A DNA stretch of 59,222 bases from a virus: positions 1 through 59,222 of the IMG/VR virus record IMGVR_UViG_3300046511_000626; one strand, given 5' to 3'. The notes beneath the pieces were generated by a model, which saw only the letters and a list, made by a program, of their open reading frames with translations, searched no databases and was not told where the DNA came from. How positions within the stretch are numbered: the stretch's first letter is position 1; the number at the start of each line of letters is the position of its first letter. The position numbers and the translations under genes are program-made. Shown here piece by piece: positions 1 through 7,620 of this stretch.

Positions 1-160
1 CAAACAGGAGCGCGTAGCCTGGCCGAGTCTGGAGCGATTTCACGTACCGGACATTGCGAGCGTACGGGTACTTCGTCGGCGGCATCTCGTCGGCCGCCGT
101 GTTTGTTTTCATTCCACCGAAGTTGTAGCGCCATCCGCCTTCCGGTCTTTGGAATCCCAT
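1..160 (-). CDS. N-terminus of a tail protein, runs off left edge
   Basis: Only the first 53 codons are present; the gene reads leftward out of the window from an ATG at 160. The N-terminus has the pattern of beta-propeller phage tail proteins such as P22 gp10-like stabilisation proteins: a short glycine-rich opening, then NTAADEMPPTKYPYARNVRY and a terminal RPGY motif in which most copies introduce the first propeller blade. The gene starting at the far right edge of the window on the same strand lacks its N-terminus and has matching character, so both may be parts of one gene broken by the linearisation. Family assignment is inference from the short motif. Confidence 0.6.
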   Translation of the reverse strand, partial: MGFQRPEGGWRYNFGGMKTNTAADEMPPTKYPYARNVRYVKSLQTRPGYALLF

Positions 161-168
161 TGTTCACA

Positions 169-570
169 TTACGTCCAGAATACGATCTGGCCGTCAATCT
201 CTGTCGCCCCAGCGGTCCAAGCCACCGAGTACGGCAGAAGCAAAAGCTGATTTGTTCCGGCAGCAATAGCGGCAATGAGTGACTGTGTCGCCAGCCCCTG
301 CGGAGTACCGTAAAAATTGGTATCGACTCGTTTCGCTGCCACCAATCCGAATGGAAGCTTCACCTTGACCTGTGACGGAGTAGTACTGAGAACACCACCG
401 GAGATTTTCAGGCTCCAGATATAGACATTGTTCCCAATCTTGATCAGATTGCTTGTGACAACCTGGCCACTGGTAACGGTGAAAGTCCCAGTCGTCGCCG
501 TGTAATCGTTCGCATCAAACGGTACGTCCTGCGGCTGGGCGATCGGTAGATCCGTGTTTACCTGCGTCAT
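169..570 (-). CDS. Small beta-rich virion-type protein, paralogue 1
   Basis: A 133-residue protein without a recognised family. It begins MTQVNTDLP and continues with a VPFDANDYTATTGTFTV block followed by alternating hydrophobic strands, which suggests a beta-sandwich. The gene at 595-1014 has the same opening (MTQVNTD) and the equivalent block VPYDPNNFAATASMTWSV, so the two are tandem paralogues. A third relative carrying a signal peptide lies at 33139-33648. Position at the end of the late operon, directly before a tail gene, suggests a virion decoration or fibre-associated role, but no function can be assigned. Confidence 0.75.
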   Translation of the reverse strand: MTQVNTDLPIAQPQDVPFDANDYTATTGTFTVTSGQVVTSNLIKIGNNVYIWSLKISGGVLSTTPSQVKVKLPFGLVAAKRVDTNFYGTPQGLATQSLIAAIAAGTNQLLLLPYSVAWTAGATEIDGQIVFWT

Positions 571-594
571 TTACGCTCCTTAGTTGTTTCAGTA

Positions 595-1014
595 CTATTG
601 CGTTGCGACGACGATGAGCCCGTTGACGTCCGTGTTGTTGGTACCAAGTACCCACGTCGCGTTGTACCGAAGAATCGTCAGGAGATTGCTTCCGGCCGTT
701 GTGGCGATGATGCAACCTTCACTGGCACCTCCTCCCGGAGCGCACAAAAATGGTTGCGCGACAGTCTTGGCGGCCTTGAGGCCGTTGGGCATTTTAAGGG
801 TGAGATTGGCTCCGGCGACAACTCCCCCAACGGTCGTATTCAGGAGCCGTATCCAAAGGAATAGAAGGCTTCCCAGCGCGCACCATTGGTAGGTGACCTG
901 ATCGGCGGAATCGACGCTCCATGTCATCGAAGCCGTAGCAGCGAAGTTGTTCGGATCATACGGTACGTCGGTGAACTGCGGGATGCCTGGATAATCGGTG
1001 TTGACCTGCGTCAC
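595..1014 (-). CDS. Small beta-rich virion-type protein, paralogue 2
   Basis: A 139-residue protein related to the neighbour at 169-570: shared MTQVNTD start, shared D-V-P-[FY]-D-x-N-[DF]-x-A-T block near residue 17, and similar strand pattern through to the C-terminus (LKMPNGLKAAKTV here, VKLPFGLVAAKRV there). It is the upstream member of the tandem pair. The family is not recognised; a small structural or decoration role is inferred from late-operon position only. Confidence 0.75.
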   Translation of the reverse strand: MTQVNTDYPGIPQFTDVPYDPNNFAATASMTWSVDSADQVTYQWCALGSLLFLWIRLLNTTVGGVVAGANLTLKMPNGLKAAKTVAQPFLCAPGGGASEGCIIATTAGSNLLTILRYNATWVLGTNNTDVNGLIVVATQ

Positions 1015-1022
1015 GTAGGCTC

Positions 1023-1220
1023 CTATTTCTTGTAGTTCATTCCCATCGAACGCTTCGGCAGTCCCCTCTTTCGCGTGATTCCGCGGCTGCCGGGAGTTTT
1101 GATCGGTTTGAGGTTCATCTTCACACCCAGGCTGTCTTTGCTGCTGGGGCCTTGAATATCGGCGCTCACTCCATTCTTCTGCATGGTGTCTCCTTCTCCG
1201 TTTGCGTATTGATCGTTCAT
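1023..1220 (-). CDS. Small basic protein, unknown
   Basis: A 65-residue lysine/arginine-rich protein with a glycine-poor, disordered look and the C-terminus RSMGMNYKK. Two starts are plausible: ATG at 1220 (AAGGAA seven bases upstream) and ATG at 1184 (GGAG eight bases upstream, giving 53 residues beginning MQKNGVSADIQ). It sits between two other late-operon genes with about 10 bp on each side. No family recognised. Confidence 0.6.
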   Translation of the reverse strand: MNDQYANGEGDTMQKNGVSADIQGPSSKDSLGVKMNLKPIKTPGSRGITRKRGLPKRSMGMNYKK

Positions 1221-1230
1221 GGTCGATTCC

Positions 1231-1665
1231 TTAACACTTTTTCGCAGCGCCCATCTTGCGAGCGTTTCCGCCGCCGTATTTCTTCGCGGCGGACTTTGTC
1301 AAAACCCTTTCGCCTGTATGAATCAACGCCAAGCCGCCCTTTTTCACCCGGCCGCCCTTCTTGTAAGCGAAGGGCTTCGCCTGTTTCTCGTTCGCCTGGC
1401 GCTTCAGCATGTCGTCAGGGGTATCCTGCTTGGTATCGTTCTTCATGTTCAGGCGCCCAAGGGCCTGACGCGAGGCCGCGGTCTTGTAGTCATCCGGCGT
1501 CGGAATTTTCAGCGATAAGCGCTTCTGTTCGATCTTCTCTTCGTCCGGGTCGGTAGCCTTGTTCTCCATCGCATTCCCTTTGGCTTCCTCGGGAGTCATT
1601 TTCTTATGCGTGATCGTCTGCTTTGTGGCCTTGGCCTCTTCCGCGGTCATCTTCTTATCGGGCAT
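1231..1665 (-). CDS. Lysine-rich protein with KGG(R/K)VKK-type motif
   Basis: A 144-residue, highly charged protein. The N-terminus carries two copies of a KKMT(A/P)EEAK unit. Residues near 101-130 have the pattern YKKGGRVKKGGLALIHTGER followed by VLTKSAAKKYG, a motif seen at the end of many small phage virion-region proteins, where a short basic KKxG stretch precedes an L-H-x-G-E-x-V strand. Probably a minor structural or DNA-binding accessory protein; the exact role is unknown. Confidence 0.65.
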   Translation of the reverse strand: MPDKKMTAEEAKATKQTITHKKMTPEEAKGNAMENKATDPDEEKIEQKRLSLKIPTPDDYKTAASRQALGRLNMKNDTKQDTPDDMLKRQANEKQAKPFAYKKGGRVKKGGLALIHTGERVLTKSAAKKYGGGNARKMGAAKKC

Positions 1666-1674
1666 AGAACCTCC

Positions 1675-2289
1675 TCAGTTACAAACCCAGCCGTTGTTCA
1701 GCCGCTTTGCGATCGCTCCGGTACCCCCGCTGGCGCACGGCGCCGCGATCGTGCAATTGGTACAGTACTTAATCGTTCCGTTGTTGGGCGTTCCCAATGC
1801 CGAAAACAGAACACCATTGAACGCGAGCGAATCCAGCGTTGTCGCCGCTAATGTCGTTACGCCAGTCACGGTCAACGTCGTCGCGTTGATCGTCGTGATC
1901 GCATTGGAATCGAACAGGCCCACACCTGACAACGTGAATGATGTCGGAAGACCGCCCCCACTCAGGACCACATCGTAGAGACCTTGTGCGGCATAGAACT
2001 GCCATGATCCGTTCGATTGCGCCGTGAAAGGATTACCCAGTGGTGTCGGTGAACCGGCATTGTCGGAAAAGATCGTCGCCGGCGTACCGGTACCAGCCAG
2101 AAAAACCGTAACGGTGCATGAAGGAAAGGACTTCTGCACTTTCGTCGTCGATGCCAGGCCGCCGGTCGACACGGTCTGATTGCCGTACTCGCACCAGCCG
2201 CGCGCCGCGGAATTGGCTTTCGTTGGCTGCAGTGTGTAATAGAACAGCGCCGTGAGAATGACCGAAAGAATGACGAGTTTCTTTTTCAT
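1675..2289 (-). CDS. Exported protein with fibre-like beta repeats
   Basis: A 204-residue protein starting MKKKLVILSVILTALFYYTL, a clear type-I signal peptide (basic N-region, hydrophobic core; cleavage probably after KANSA). The mature part is rich in T, G, N and S with strand-turn patterns (GLYDVVLSGGG, LTVTGVTTLAATTLDS) like phage fibre or receptor-binding stalk segments, and a C-terminal Cys cluster (CTNC, CASGG, WVCN). A signal peptide in a late-operon gene is unusual and implies export by the host rather than simple incorporation in the cytoplasm. The stop overlaps the start of nothing; its own start overlaps the end of the upstream connector gene by 4 bp. Confidence 0.7.
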   Translation of the reverse strand: MKKKLVILSVILTALFYYTLQPTKANSAARGWCEYGNQTVSTGGLASTTKVQKSFPSCTVTVFLAGTGTPATIFSDNAGSPTPLGNPFTAQSNGSWQFYAAQGLYDVVLSGGGLPTSFTLSGVGLFDSNAITTINATTLTVTGVTTLAATTLDSLAFNGVLFSALGTPNNGTIKYCTNCTIAAPCASGGTGAIAKRLNNGWVCN

Positions 2290-3641
2290 GACTTCACCGT
2301 TGTTGAATCCTGTCCCTGAAAGGATGGATGGAGTTGTTCATCGCTCTGACCGCGGCCGTCCAGGAACTCGAGGTACAGCGACAGCGCAGACAGCTTCGAG
2401 TTGTACAGCGTGCAACGTCGCAGAAAGTTTCCATGCAACGGAAACGTCTCGGCGAACTCGGCGCCGCCACACTTGAAGGTGGCAAGGTGTTGAGCCTCAT
2501 CCAGAACGGCCGAAAAATCGTCACGGCCGACTTGGATAAAATCGGCATCCAGCGACGGCAGCACCATGTTGCGCACCACACTCGCGGTAACAGAGAAGCC
2601 CGTCGACGTCGGCTGGGCAGCGAGCGCAATCATGTTCAGGCCGGCATAGTAGAGTTTTGTCGGCGTCCCAGGCGTGGCACCCTGCCAGTTGGCATCGTAG
2701 GAATCACCGGCCGTCATCGATACTGGGATAACGGGAATGTTGTTGATACGCGCGCCCAGGAGTGCCGGCGCCGATCGCATGGCGTCGAGTCCTTCCTTGT
2801 AACGCATGTCGCAGTACTTTTCCCGGTAGGGATCTGAGGCAACGCTGTCACGGCCCAACAGTTGTGACAGCGCGCCCCACTTTGCCACCCAGCACCAATC
2901 GTTGGGAATTGGCAAAACCGTGGCGCTCAGCGTCGACAGATCCGCACCGGCATTGACCGTGAGGATGTCGTACTGGCCCGGTACCGCCGGCTGAATGTCG
3001 ACGTCGAAGGCAAGGGGCGGTTCCGTCGACAGCCGATACGTCAACGGGATCCCCGGTGCGGCCTGTACAAAGTCGGACTCAAATGCTTGCTGGGCCCAGA
3101 GGTCGGATGGCACCAGCGTATTCAAGCTGTAGCCGAGCCCGGTATTCGGGATCCAGACCACACGCCGGAGTCCGATGACGGTTTGCACCATAAACGTCCT
3201 GCCAGCGGCCGCGGCGATCAAGCTCTCGGTGATCGTGCATCGGCTTTCGGACAGAACTTCATCTCTCACCTGCTGGATCGCGTTGAGGATATCGGTCAGG
3301 TTGAATTGGAGGGAACCAGTCCATGCCAGGGGATAGGTGGGAGTCTGGGGCTCCAACAGGTGATATTCGATCAAACTGATAAGGGTCTGATCGGTTTCCG
3401 AAAGCGCGCGCAACGTTGCCGGCATCTGCGTCACGTTGGTCATGTCATACCAGGTCACATTCGCTTGCGAGTTGAAGACAAACTCTTCCCGGTAGAAGTT
3501 GGCAAGGGCATTGAAGCTCTGCAGGGCTTCTTTGATGTAGGCCCCCAGCTCGGCGTCGCTGGTGAACTGCTTTGTCGGATCACCGAGCCGTTCTGCCAGC
3601 GCTGTCTTTGCCTGGGCGAATGTGGAGTAACTATAGGCCAT
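2286..3641 (-). CDS. Head-tail connector / tail accessory structural protein
   Basis: A 451-residue protein from the ATG at 3641; a TTG at 3656 would add five residues, but the ATG has GGA about ten bases upstream and a normal start. The N-terminus (YSTFAQAKTALAERLGDP, then an EALQSFNALANFYREEF helix) looks like the first domain of phage head-to-tail adaptor or tail accessory proteins, followed by a long mixed alpha/beta body. It shares its general design with the 336-residue protein at 4986-5996. Placement between lysis genes and small virion genes supports a structural role; the precise connector position is inference. Confidence 0.6.
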   Translation of the reverse strand: MAYSYSTFAQAKTALAERLGDPTKQFTSDAELGAYIKEALQSFNALANFYREEFVFNSQANVTWYDMTNVTQMPATLRALSETDQTLISLIEYHLLEPQTPTYPLAWTGSLQFNLTDILNAIQQVRDEVLSESRCTITESLIAAAAGRTFMVQTVIGLRRVVWIPNTGLGYSLNTLVPSDLWAQQAFESDFVQAAPGIPLTYRLSTEPPLAFDVDIQPAVPGQYDILTVNAGADLSTLSATVLPIPNDWCWVAKWGALSQLLGRDSVASDPYREKYCDMRYKEGLDAMRSAPALLGARINNIPVIPVSMTAGDSYDANWQGATPGTPTKLYYAGLNMIALAAQPTSTGFSVTASVVRNMVLPSLDADFIQVGRDDFSAVLDEAQHLATFKCGGAEFAETFPLHGNFLRRCTLYNSKLSALSLYLEFLDGRGQSDEQLHPSFQGQDSTTVKS

Positions 3642-3702
3642 TGTGTTATATTCCAACCCGTAGCTGCTCTCGCTGGAGCCTCTACCCTTTTCTGCTCAAA
3701 TC

Positions 3703-3733
3703 CGGCCGGGACCGCGAATCCCGGCCGTTTTTT
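3703..3733 (+). terminator. Rho-independent terminator, plus orientation
   Basis: A 9-bp perfect stem (CGGCCGGGA at 3703-3711 with TCCCGGCCG at 3719-3727), 7-nt loop, then six Ts (3728-3733). The T-tract follows the stem only on the plus strand. All neighbouring genes are on the minus strand, so it would stop antisense transcription entering the late operon; on the minus strand the hairpin has only a weak ATTT after it. Confidence 0.7.
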
Positions 3734-3911
3734 ATTTCCCGACCGGAGGAACGACGTAAGCCGCTTGATTGGTGAGTAAGCGCATACCGATGTTGGCAAC
3801 AGCCATTGTCGGCATTGAATACTTCGGTGGAATTATTCCTGACGCTCCAATGGAAATCGCACCACCGAGCAAGTTCAGCCAGAACGTTTTCGAAGCGAAA
3901 ATTGATTTCAT
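3732..3911 (-). CDS. Small membrane protein, holin-like
   Basis: A 59-residue protein beginning MKSIFASKTFWLNLLGGAIS, with one hydrophobic segment of about 20 residues and a second weaker one. This start pattern (short amphipathic lead, SKTFW, then a glycine-containing membrane helix) is typical of small phage holin-like proteins. A perfect AGGAGG lies four bases upstream of the ATG and overlaps the stop of the endolysin gene. Being directly downstream of the endolysin and near a second membrane protein makes a lysis role likely; holin activity itself is inferred. Confidence 0.7.
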   Translation of the reverse strand: MKSIFASKTFWLNLLGGAISIGASGIIPPKYSMPTMAVANIGMRLLTNQAAYVVPPVGK

Positions 3912-3919
3912 GATTCCTC

Positions 3920-4312
3920 CTAAAGTTTTTTCTTCGTGCCCGTTGGGTATAGCCAGACCACCTGTTGATCGAGAGTCGTCGAATCGTCCAAATGAATAAA
4001 AGTGTCACCGATTCCAATCCGCTTGAACCCCAGGCGAAAAGCGTTCGCTAGAATCGCGTAGCGCGTCCTCGAGGCCAAACAGCGAATGTCGGCTGCTTCC
4101 CCGGTCAGATGAGCGGAGCCGGTTTCCCCGCCGACGGCCGCGTTATGCTCCGGCGTGCGGAATCCCGAATCCACGATCAACGGGAAACCGCACTCATCCC
4201 TGAGAATGTCCAGCTTCTTGACGAAGCCAAACTTCATCCCTTCGCCGGATCCAGGCAGGTCCGGACTATCGAACTGCTTTGAATCGAAGAACTGAACCCC
4301 TGGCCAGTTCAC
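3920..4312 (-). CDS. Endolysin, M15-family peptidase
   Basis: A 130-residue zinc peptidase of the M15A/VanY-like group that would cut the peptide part of peptidoglycan to release progeny. Visible motif: SGFRTPEHNAAVGG, then SAHLTGEAAD with zinc ligands His68 and Asp75, and FIHLD with His107 as the third ligand; all core residues are intact. The length equals the catalytic domain alone, so there is no separate wall-binding domain. It starts with GTG at 4312, overlapping the TGA of the upstream membrane protein gene (translational coupling), and is followed by a holin-like gene. Confidence 0.9.
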   Translation of the reverse strand: MNWPGVQFFDSKQFDSPDLPGSGEGMKFGFVKKLDILRDECGFPLIVDSGFRTPEHNAAVGGETGSAHLTGEAADIRCLASRTRYAILANAFRLGFKRIGIGDTFIHLDDSTTLDQQVVWLYPTGTKKKL

Positions 4313-4569
4313 GGTTTTACACCACCGAAATATCGATCCATTTGAGCTTCAATCCGTCCCACACGATAGGAGACTCCATCCAACTGCGCTGTCACCCTGC
4401 CGGTAACATAAGCCGCACCGAGAATTTGTATCGCAAGGCTGACAATGATTGCCCACACCCAAGGCTGAATTCGCAAGCCGCCGGAGCTGTTACGATCTTC
4501 TTCATTCACCATTTTCAGTGTCTCTACTCCCCTCATCCTGTGCTGCGGCTTGAACAATTCTATAGGCAT
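4309..4569 (-). CDS. Single-pass membrane protein of the lysis cassette
   Basis: An 86-residue protein with one strong transmembrane helix (about residues 37-57, WVWAIIVSLAIQILGAAYV) and a hydrophilic C-terminal tail with heptad-like hydrophobics (VSYRVGRIEAQMDRYF). It overlaps the endolysin start by 4 bp. It could be a holin, an i-spanin-like protein or a DUF-type membrane helper; the short coiled tail fits either. ATG start at 4569; an internal ATG at residue 12 is possible. Confidence 0.7.
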   Translation of the reverse strand: MPIELFKPQHRMRGVETLKMVNEEDRNSSGGLRIQPWVWAIIVSLAIQILGAAYVTGRVTAQLDGVSYRVGRIEAQMDRYFGGVKP

Positions 4570-4578
4570 CGATGCTCC

Positions 4579-4974
4579 TTATCGCGTAATGAGAAGCGTC
4601 GTACTGACATCGTTGGTCAGTGTCACGACTCGCCCACGAACGTACTTGGGCCAGGTAAATCCAATCGCAGCGCGTCCAAAGTTGCTCGAATTCACCGCAA
4701 CGATGGTGACGATTGACACGTAGGCAGCGTCAATGTCCTGCTCCGCGGCCTCGATATCGATTTCGAATACTCCGGGAGGGCCGGAGAAATTCACCTGTAG
4801 AGCGGCCCCCCACGGGTAATTAGCGGACTTCTGTCGCTCCAGCTCCACGGCAACGCTGGCTTGTGTCGCAAGCACCCGCTGATTCTGCCAGAGGAAGTAC
4901 TGATGTCCGGCGTTGAGTAAGCGAGCCTGTCCGGGCTGGTAGAATCCCGGCTGTTGCAATGATCCAAAAGGCAT
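4579..4974 (-). CDS. Putative small structural protein
   Basis: A 131-residue protein with a proline/glycine-rich opening and a series of hydrophobic strands in the second half (AAYVSIVTIVAVNSS, GRVVTLTNDVSTTLLITR), consistent with a beta-sandwich virion protein. It lies between a connector-type protein and the lysis genes with 11-bp gaps. No family recognised. Confidence 0.6.
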   Translation of the reverse strand: MPFGSLQQPGFYQPGQARLLNAGHQYFLWQNQRVLATQASVAVELERQKSANYPWGAALQVNFSGPPGVFEIDIEAAEQDIDAAYVSIVTIVAVNSSNFGRAAIGFTWPKYVRGRVVTLTNDVSTTLLITR

Positions 4975-4985
4975 AAACTCTCCTT

Positions 4986-5996
4986 CTACCGGCCGACGTT
5001 CAGTTGGCCGCCGATGGTTGCAAACGGCTGACCGGTGGCGCCGATGGCCGCATATCGAACAAATCTCCGGAAGTACGTCATCATCTTGTCACGGTCCAGA
5101 TCCGCACAAATTTTCAGTTTCTTGAGGAATTCCTTATCCGCACGCTCCGATAGGAATCTCCAGTCGGCGCCAGCGCCGCGAGCGATCCCCTCACCCTTTT
5201 GCGCTTCCTTCCACTGATAGGCGACTTCCTTCGCGCGCCACATGATCAACTCTTCGTTCAGCGGTGGTGGTACCGTATCGGTCGGCGCCGACAAAAGATC
5301 ACCGCGGCGCAAGTACGCGAAGTTGTACGGCCGAACCGCGAGCGGATGTGGCCACAGTTCATAGAGCATGTATCCAAGAGTCGGACTTCCCGCCCGCGCG
5401 TCGACCTCGTAGGGAATCGCAAACGCCGGCAAGTTGAAGTTGGTCCGTTGCGGATCGTCCAATGCCAGATCGTCACGCGTCTTTGTCCAGAAGTCGATCG
5501 GTGCGGCATTGACCGGATCCTGGATTTCAAAGAACCGTTTGAAGTCGATCACCGGTACCGGGAAATAACACTGATAGACCATGTAGGTCAGTCCGGCGCC
5601 GGGAACATCCATCCACGGCCGGTCGATCGTGAACGTGTTGACACCATCGAACGCCACGATGTTGTAGATCGAATAGAACGGATTTCGGATCTGAAACGAC
5701 GTCAGAAGCGGCAATGTGCCGGCTGTCTGGTACGCGAGCCACGCCGCGGCCGCGGTTGCATCGCCCACGATCTGATCACTGTATGCCGTCGCCGTGATCG
5801 TTCCGGCGCTCTGAATCGGGCTGCCGACCTGGAATAGCAAACCAGGCGTAAGCCAGCCAGATTCCTTGAACTGAAACGACCACATCAGAACGTCGTAGCA
5901 GTGACCCAGCGCCTCGTTGATAAAACTCTGAGCCAGCGGAAATTCCAGGCCCGGTACCTGGCCGTGAAGGCTGAAACTCATGTTGGAGTAAGGCAT
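4986..5996 (-). CDS. Putative tail/connector structural protein
   Basis: A 336-residue protein with an N-terminal FPLAQSFINEALGHCYDV helix resembling the first helix of phage tail accessory or gateway proteins, then mixed beta segments and a C-terminal helical region rich in Trp, Lys and Arg (WRAKEVAYQWKEAQKGEG). The start ATG overlaps the stop of the homing endonuclease gene (TAATG). It resembles the 451-residue protein at 2286-3641 in overall organisation. A structural role is inferred from neighbours. Confidence 0.6.
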   Translation of the reverse strand: MPYSNMSFSLHGQVPGLEFPLAQSFINEALGHCYDVLMWSFQFKESGWLTPGLLFQVGSPIQSAGTITATAYSDQIVGDATAAAAWLAYQTAGTLPLLTSFQIRNPFYSIYNIVAFDGVNTFTIDRPWMDVPGAGLTYMVYQCYFPVPVIDFKRFFEIQDPVNAAPIDFWTKTRDDLALDDPQRTNFNLPAFAIPYEVDARAGSPTLGYMLYELWPHPLAVRPYNFAYLRRGDLLSAPTDTVPPPLNEELIMWRAKEVAYQWKEAQKGEGIARGAGADWRFLSERADKEFLKKLKICADLDRDKMMTYFRRFVRYAAIGATGQPFATIGGQLNVGR

Positions 5997-6430
5997 TAGT
6001 TTACCGCCGACGTTCCACGCTGATTCATTTCCGCCAGTGCCCGTTGGATTTCTATCCGCTTGGCACGCATAGATTCGTTAAAGCCCGGAAGGTAATTGTT
6101 CTTCCTCCCGTACACTTCCCTCAGTTCGAGTGCCTTCATTGCCCGATCCTTCTTGATCACCAAAAATGGCACGATCTGTTCTAGGAAAGGAAACGCCATT
6201 GCTCCGCAAATTCTCCAATGGAAAAACGGCTTATTGTTTCCCGTCGGCCGCTTCGCTCTTACGCCGTTCAGATAGATCTTTCCGCCCCACACTTCCTTCA
6301 GCCAGATCAATAGGTTTAGATCCGTATTCCCAACGCTGACATCCAGTCCGAACGTTTTTCTCTGGAGTCGGATACACCCTTCACCATCGATGATCCCGGC
6401 TGTATAAGCGGATTCCGTTTCATTTGCCAT
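5996..6430 (-). CDS. LAGLIDADG-type homing endonuclease
   Basis: A 144-residue protein with the single signature AYTAGIIDGEGCI at residues 8-20, which matches one LAGLIDADG helix including the acidic catalytic residue, followed by the usual strand pattern of the saddle-shaped DNA-binding fold. One motif per chain means it would act as a homodimer. It is free-standing, not inside an intron that can be seen, and is inserted between structural genes with overlaps at both ends (11 bp upstream, TAATG downstream). Such genes spread by cutting alleles that lack them. Confidence 0.85.
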   Translation of the reverse strand: MANETESAYTAGIIDGEGCIRLQRKTFGLDVSVGNTDLNLLIWLKEVWGGKIYLNGVRAKRPTGNNKPFFHWRICGAMAFPFLEQIVPFLVIKKDRAMKALELREVYGRKNNYLPGFNESMRAKRIEIQRALAEMNQRGTSAVN

Positions 6431-6605
6431 GTGCTCGTTTCCTCGCGATGGCCTTCATATTAGCGGCAAATACCGCTTTCTTTTCCTCTTTCCCGCCAGC
6501 CTTAATCCCTGCAGAAATCTTTTTGGTGGTAGCCTTACCGAACGATCCCAATGTTCCCTTTTCCTTCATCTTCTCCGTCGCTTCCTGAATGAACTTCTTT
6601 GCCAT
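6420..6605 (-). CDS. Small lysine-rich phage protein
   Basis: A 61-residue very basic protein opening MAKKFIQEATEKMKEKGTLG. This opening (MAKK[FW]I followed by KGxL or KGAL) is common to small basic proteins found near head genes in many phages; function unknown, nucleic-acid binding is plausible from the charge. It begins just after the terminator at 6622-6654, so it needs readthrough or its own promoter. GGAGG lies upstream of the ATG. Confidence 0.65.
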   Translation of the reverse strand: MAKKFIQEATEKMKEKGTLGSFGKATTKKISAGIKAGGKEEKKAVFAANMKAIARKRAHGK

Positions 6606-6621
6606 ACTGCCTCCTTAAATG

Positions 6622-6654
6622 AAAAAAGCGCCCGCCGCTTTTAACGACGGACGC
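6622..6654 (-). terminator. Rho-independent terminator of the head-gene transcript
   Basis: Read on the minus strand, GCGTCCGTCG (6654-6645) pairs over 10 bp with CGGCGGGCGC (6637-6628), including two G-U pairs, with a 7-nt loop and six Ts following (6627-6622). It comes 23 bp after the gene at 6677-7000 and before the small basic gene. On the plus strand the G-U pairs become C-A mismatches, so it is directional. Confidence 0.8.
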
Positions 6655-6676
6655 TTTTCCCAGCTCGTACCCTAAC

Positions 6677-7000
6677 TCAATACGTCCCGCCGAGTCCTCC
6701 CAGGACCACGGTTTCAGCGGATAGATTGACTCCATTTGCGACCTCGGCGCCGGTTGCGAACACGATCCAGCGCAACTTCCAGGTCTGGCGTGGACCGGAA
6801 CCTGAAGGAATTGGCTGGACCGTGAACGTACCGCTAACCGTGATCGCGCCGTGCAGAACATCGATGTAGTTCTGGAAGGCATTGATCGAAACCGGATCCC
6901 TGGTGGTCTGGGAGTAGGATGTCGGTCCCGTCCCAAAGCCAGCGAAGGCAAGCCGTTTTCCGATCCTGTCGGGATAACCCTTATACAGTTGCAGATTCAT
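6677..7000 (-). CDS. Putative minor head or decoration protein
   Basis: A 107-residue protein with beta-rich character (DVLHGAITVSGTFTVQPI, WKLRWIVFATGAEVANG) and no recognised family. It is the last gene before a strong terminator and follows the capsid and a decoration candidate with 8-bp spacing, so it is probably made with the head proteins. Confidence 0.6.
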   Translation of the reverse strand: MNLQLYKGYPDRIGKRLAFAGFGTGPTSYSQTTRDPVSINAFQNYIDVLHGAITVSGTFTVQPIPSGSGPRQTWKLRWIVFATGAEVANGVNLSAETVVLGGLGGTY

Positions 7001-7008
7001 GCGACTCC

Positions 7009-7608
7009 TTACCCTTGCAGTGAAGGCTGATCCATCAGCACAAGGCCCAGTGTGTTCGGGCTTGGCGGAGACAGCGCGACACCCAGATTTGCGGCGTCGA
7101 TGGTCTGAGCCGTCGTGTCCTGTCCGACACCGAGTGTCGTATAGGTGATCACGTCGCCCGTTGCCGGAGCGGCCTTCTGCAGTGTGGCGCCCATCAGCAC
7201 GCTTGCAACACCGAGCTCCTGAACGAAGCCGTAGTTGCCAGGCGTGATCGCGTTCAAGAACACCACGACGTGGGCCCCGACGATGCCCTTGTCGAAACTG
7301 GTGACGCGATTCAGCTGGGGTTGTCCACCGGCCAGCATCAGACCGACAGTTCCGACCTTGACGTTGCTCGACGTCGCGCCGGAGTCGACCAGAACGCGTC
7401 GATATCGGCCGGCATGGAGTTGCACCTGTGGCAACGTCGTGTAGGACAACTGATTGGCTTCGGCTTCGGTCAAGTCAAAGAAGTCGCCCAGGTTCAGTCC
7501 ACCGGAAAAAATTGGATTGCCGGTGCGAAGATCGGTCAGAGACGTCGGAGACGTATCATTGGCCGCGTTAAGAGCAAACCATGTGGGAAGAATTGGTTGA
7601 AAAGGCAA
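7009..7608 (-). CDS. Capsid-adjacent structural protein (decoration candidate)
   Basis: A 199-residue glycine-, valine- and threonine-rich protein directly downstream of the major capsid gene, 12 bp away. The pattern of short strands and turns (VQLHAGRYRRVLVDSGAT, VGTVGLMLAGGQPQL, GAHVVVFLNAITPGNYG) suggests a compact beta protein. Genes in this place in podoviruses often encode head decoration or stabilising proteins; that assignment is by position only. Confidence 0.55.
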   Translation of the reverse strand: MPFQPILPTWFALNAANDTSPTSLTDLRTGNPIFSGGLNLGDFFDLTEAEANQLSYTTLPQVQLHAGRYRRVLVDSGATSSNVKVGTVGLMLAGGQPQLNRVTSFDKGIVGAHVVVFLNAITPGNYGFVQELGVASVLMGATLQKAAPATGDVITYTTLGVGQDTTAQTIDAANLGVALSPPSPNTLGLVLMDQPSLQG

Positions 7609-7620
7609 TGTCGTTCTCCT

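Noticed and set aside
3769-3999. 76-codon plus-strand frame over the holin-like gene
   Set aside because: The minus-strand gene has a perfect AGGAGG and a membrane helix; the plus frame has neither.
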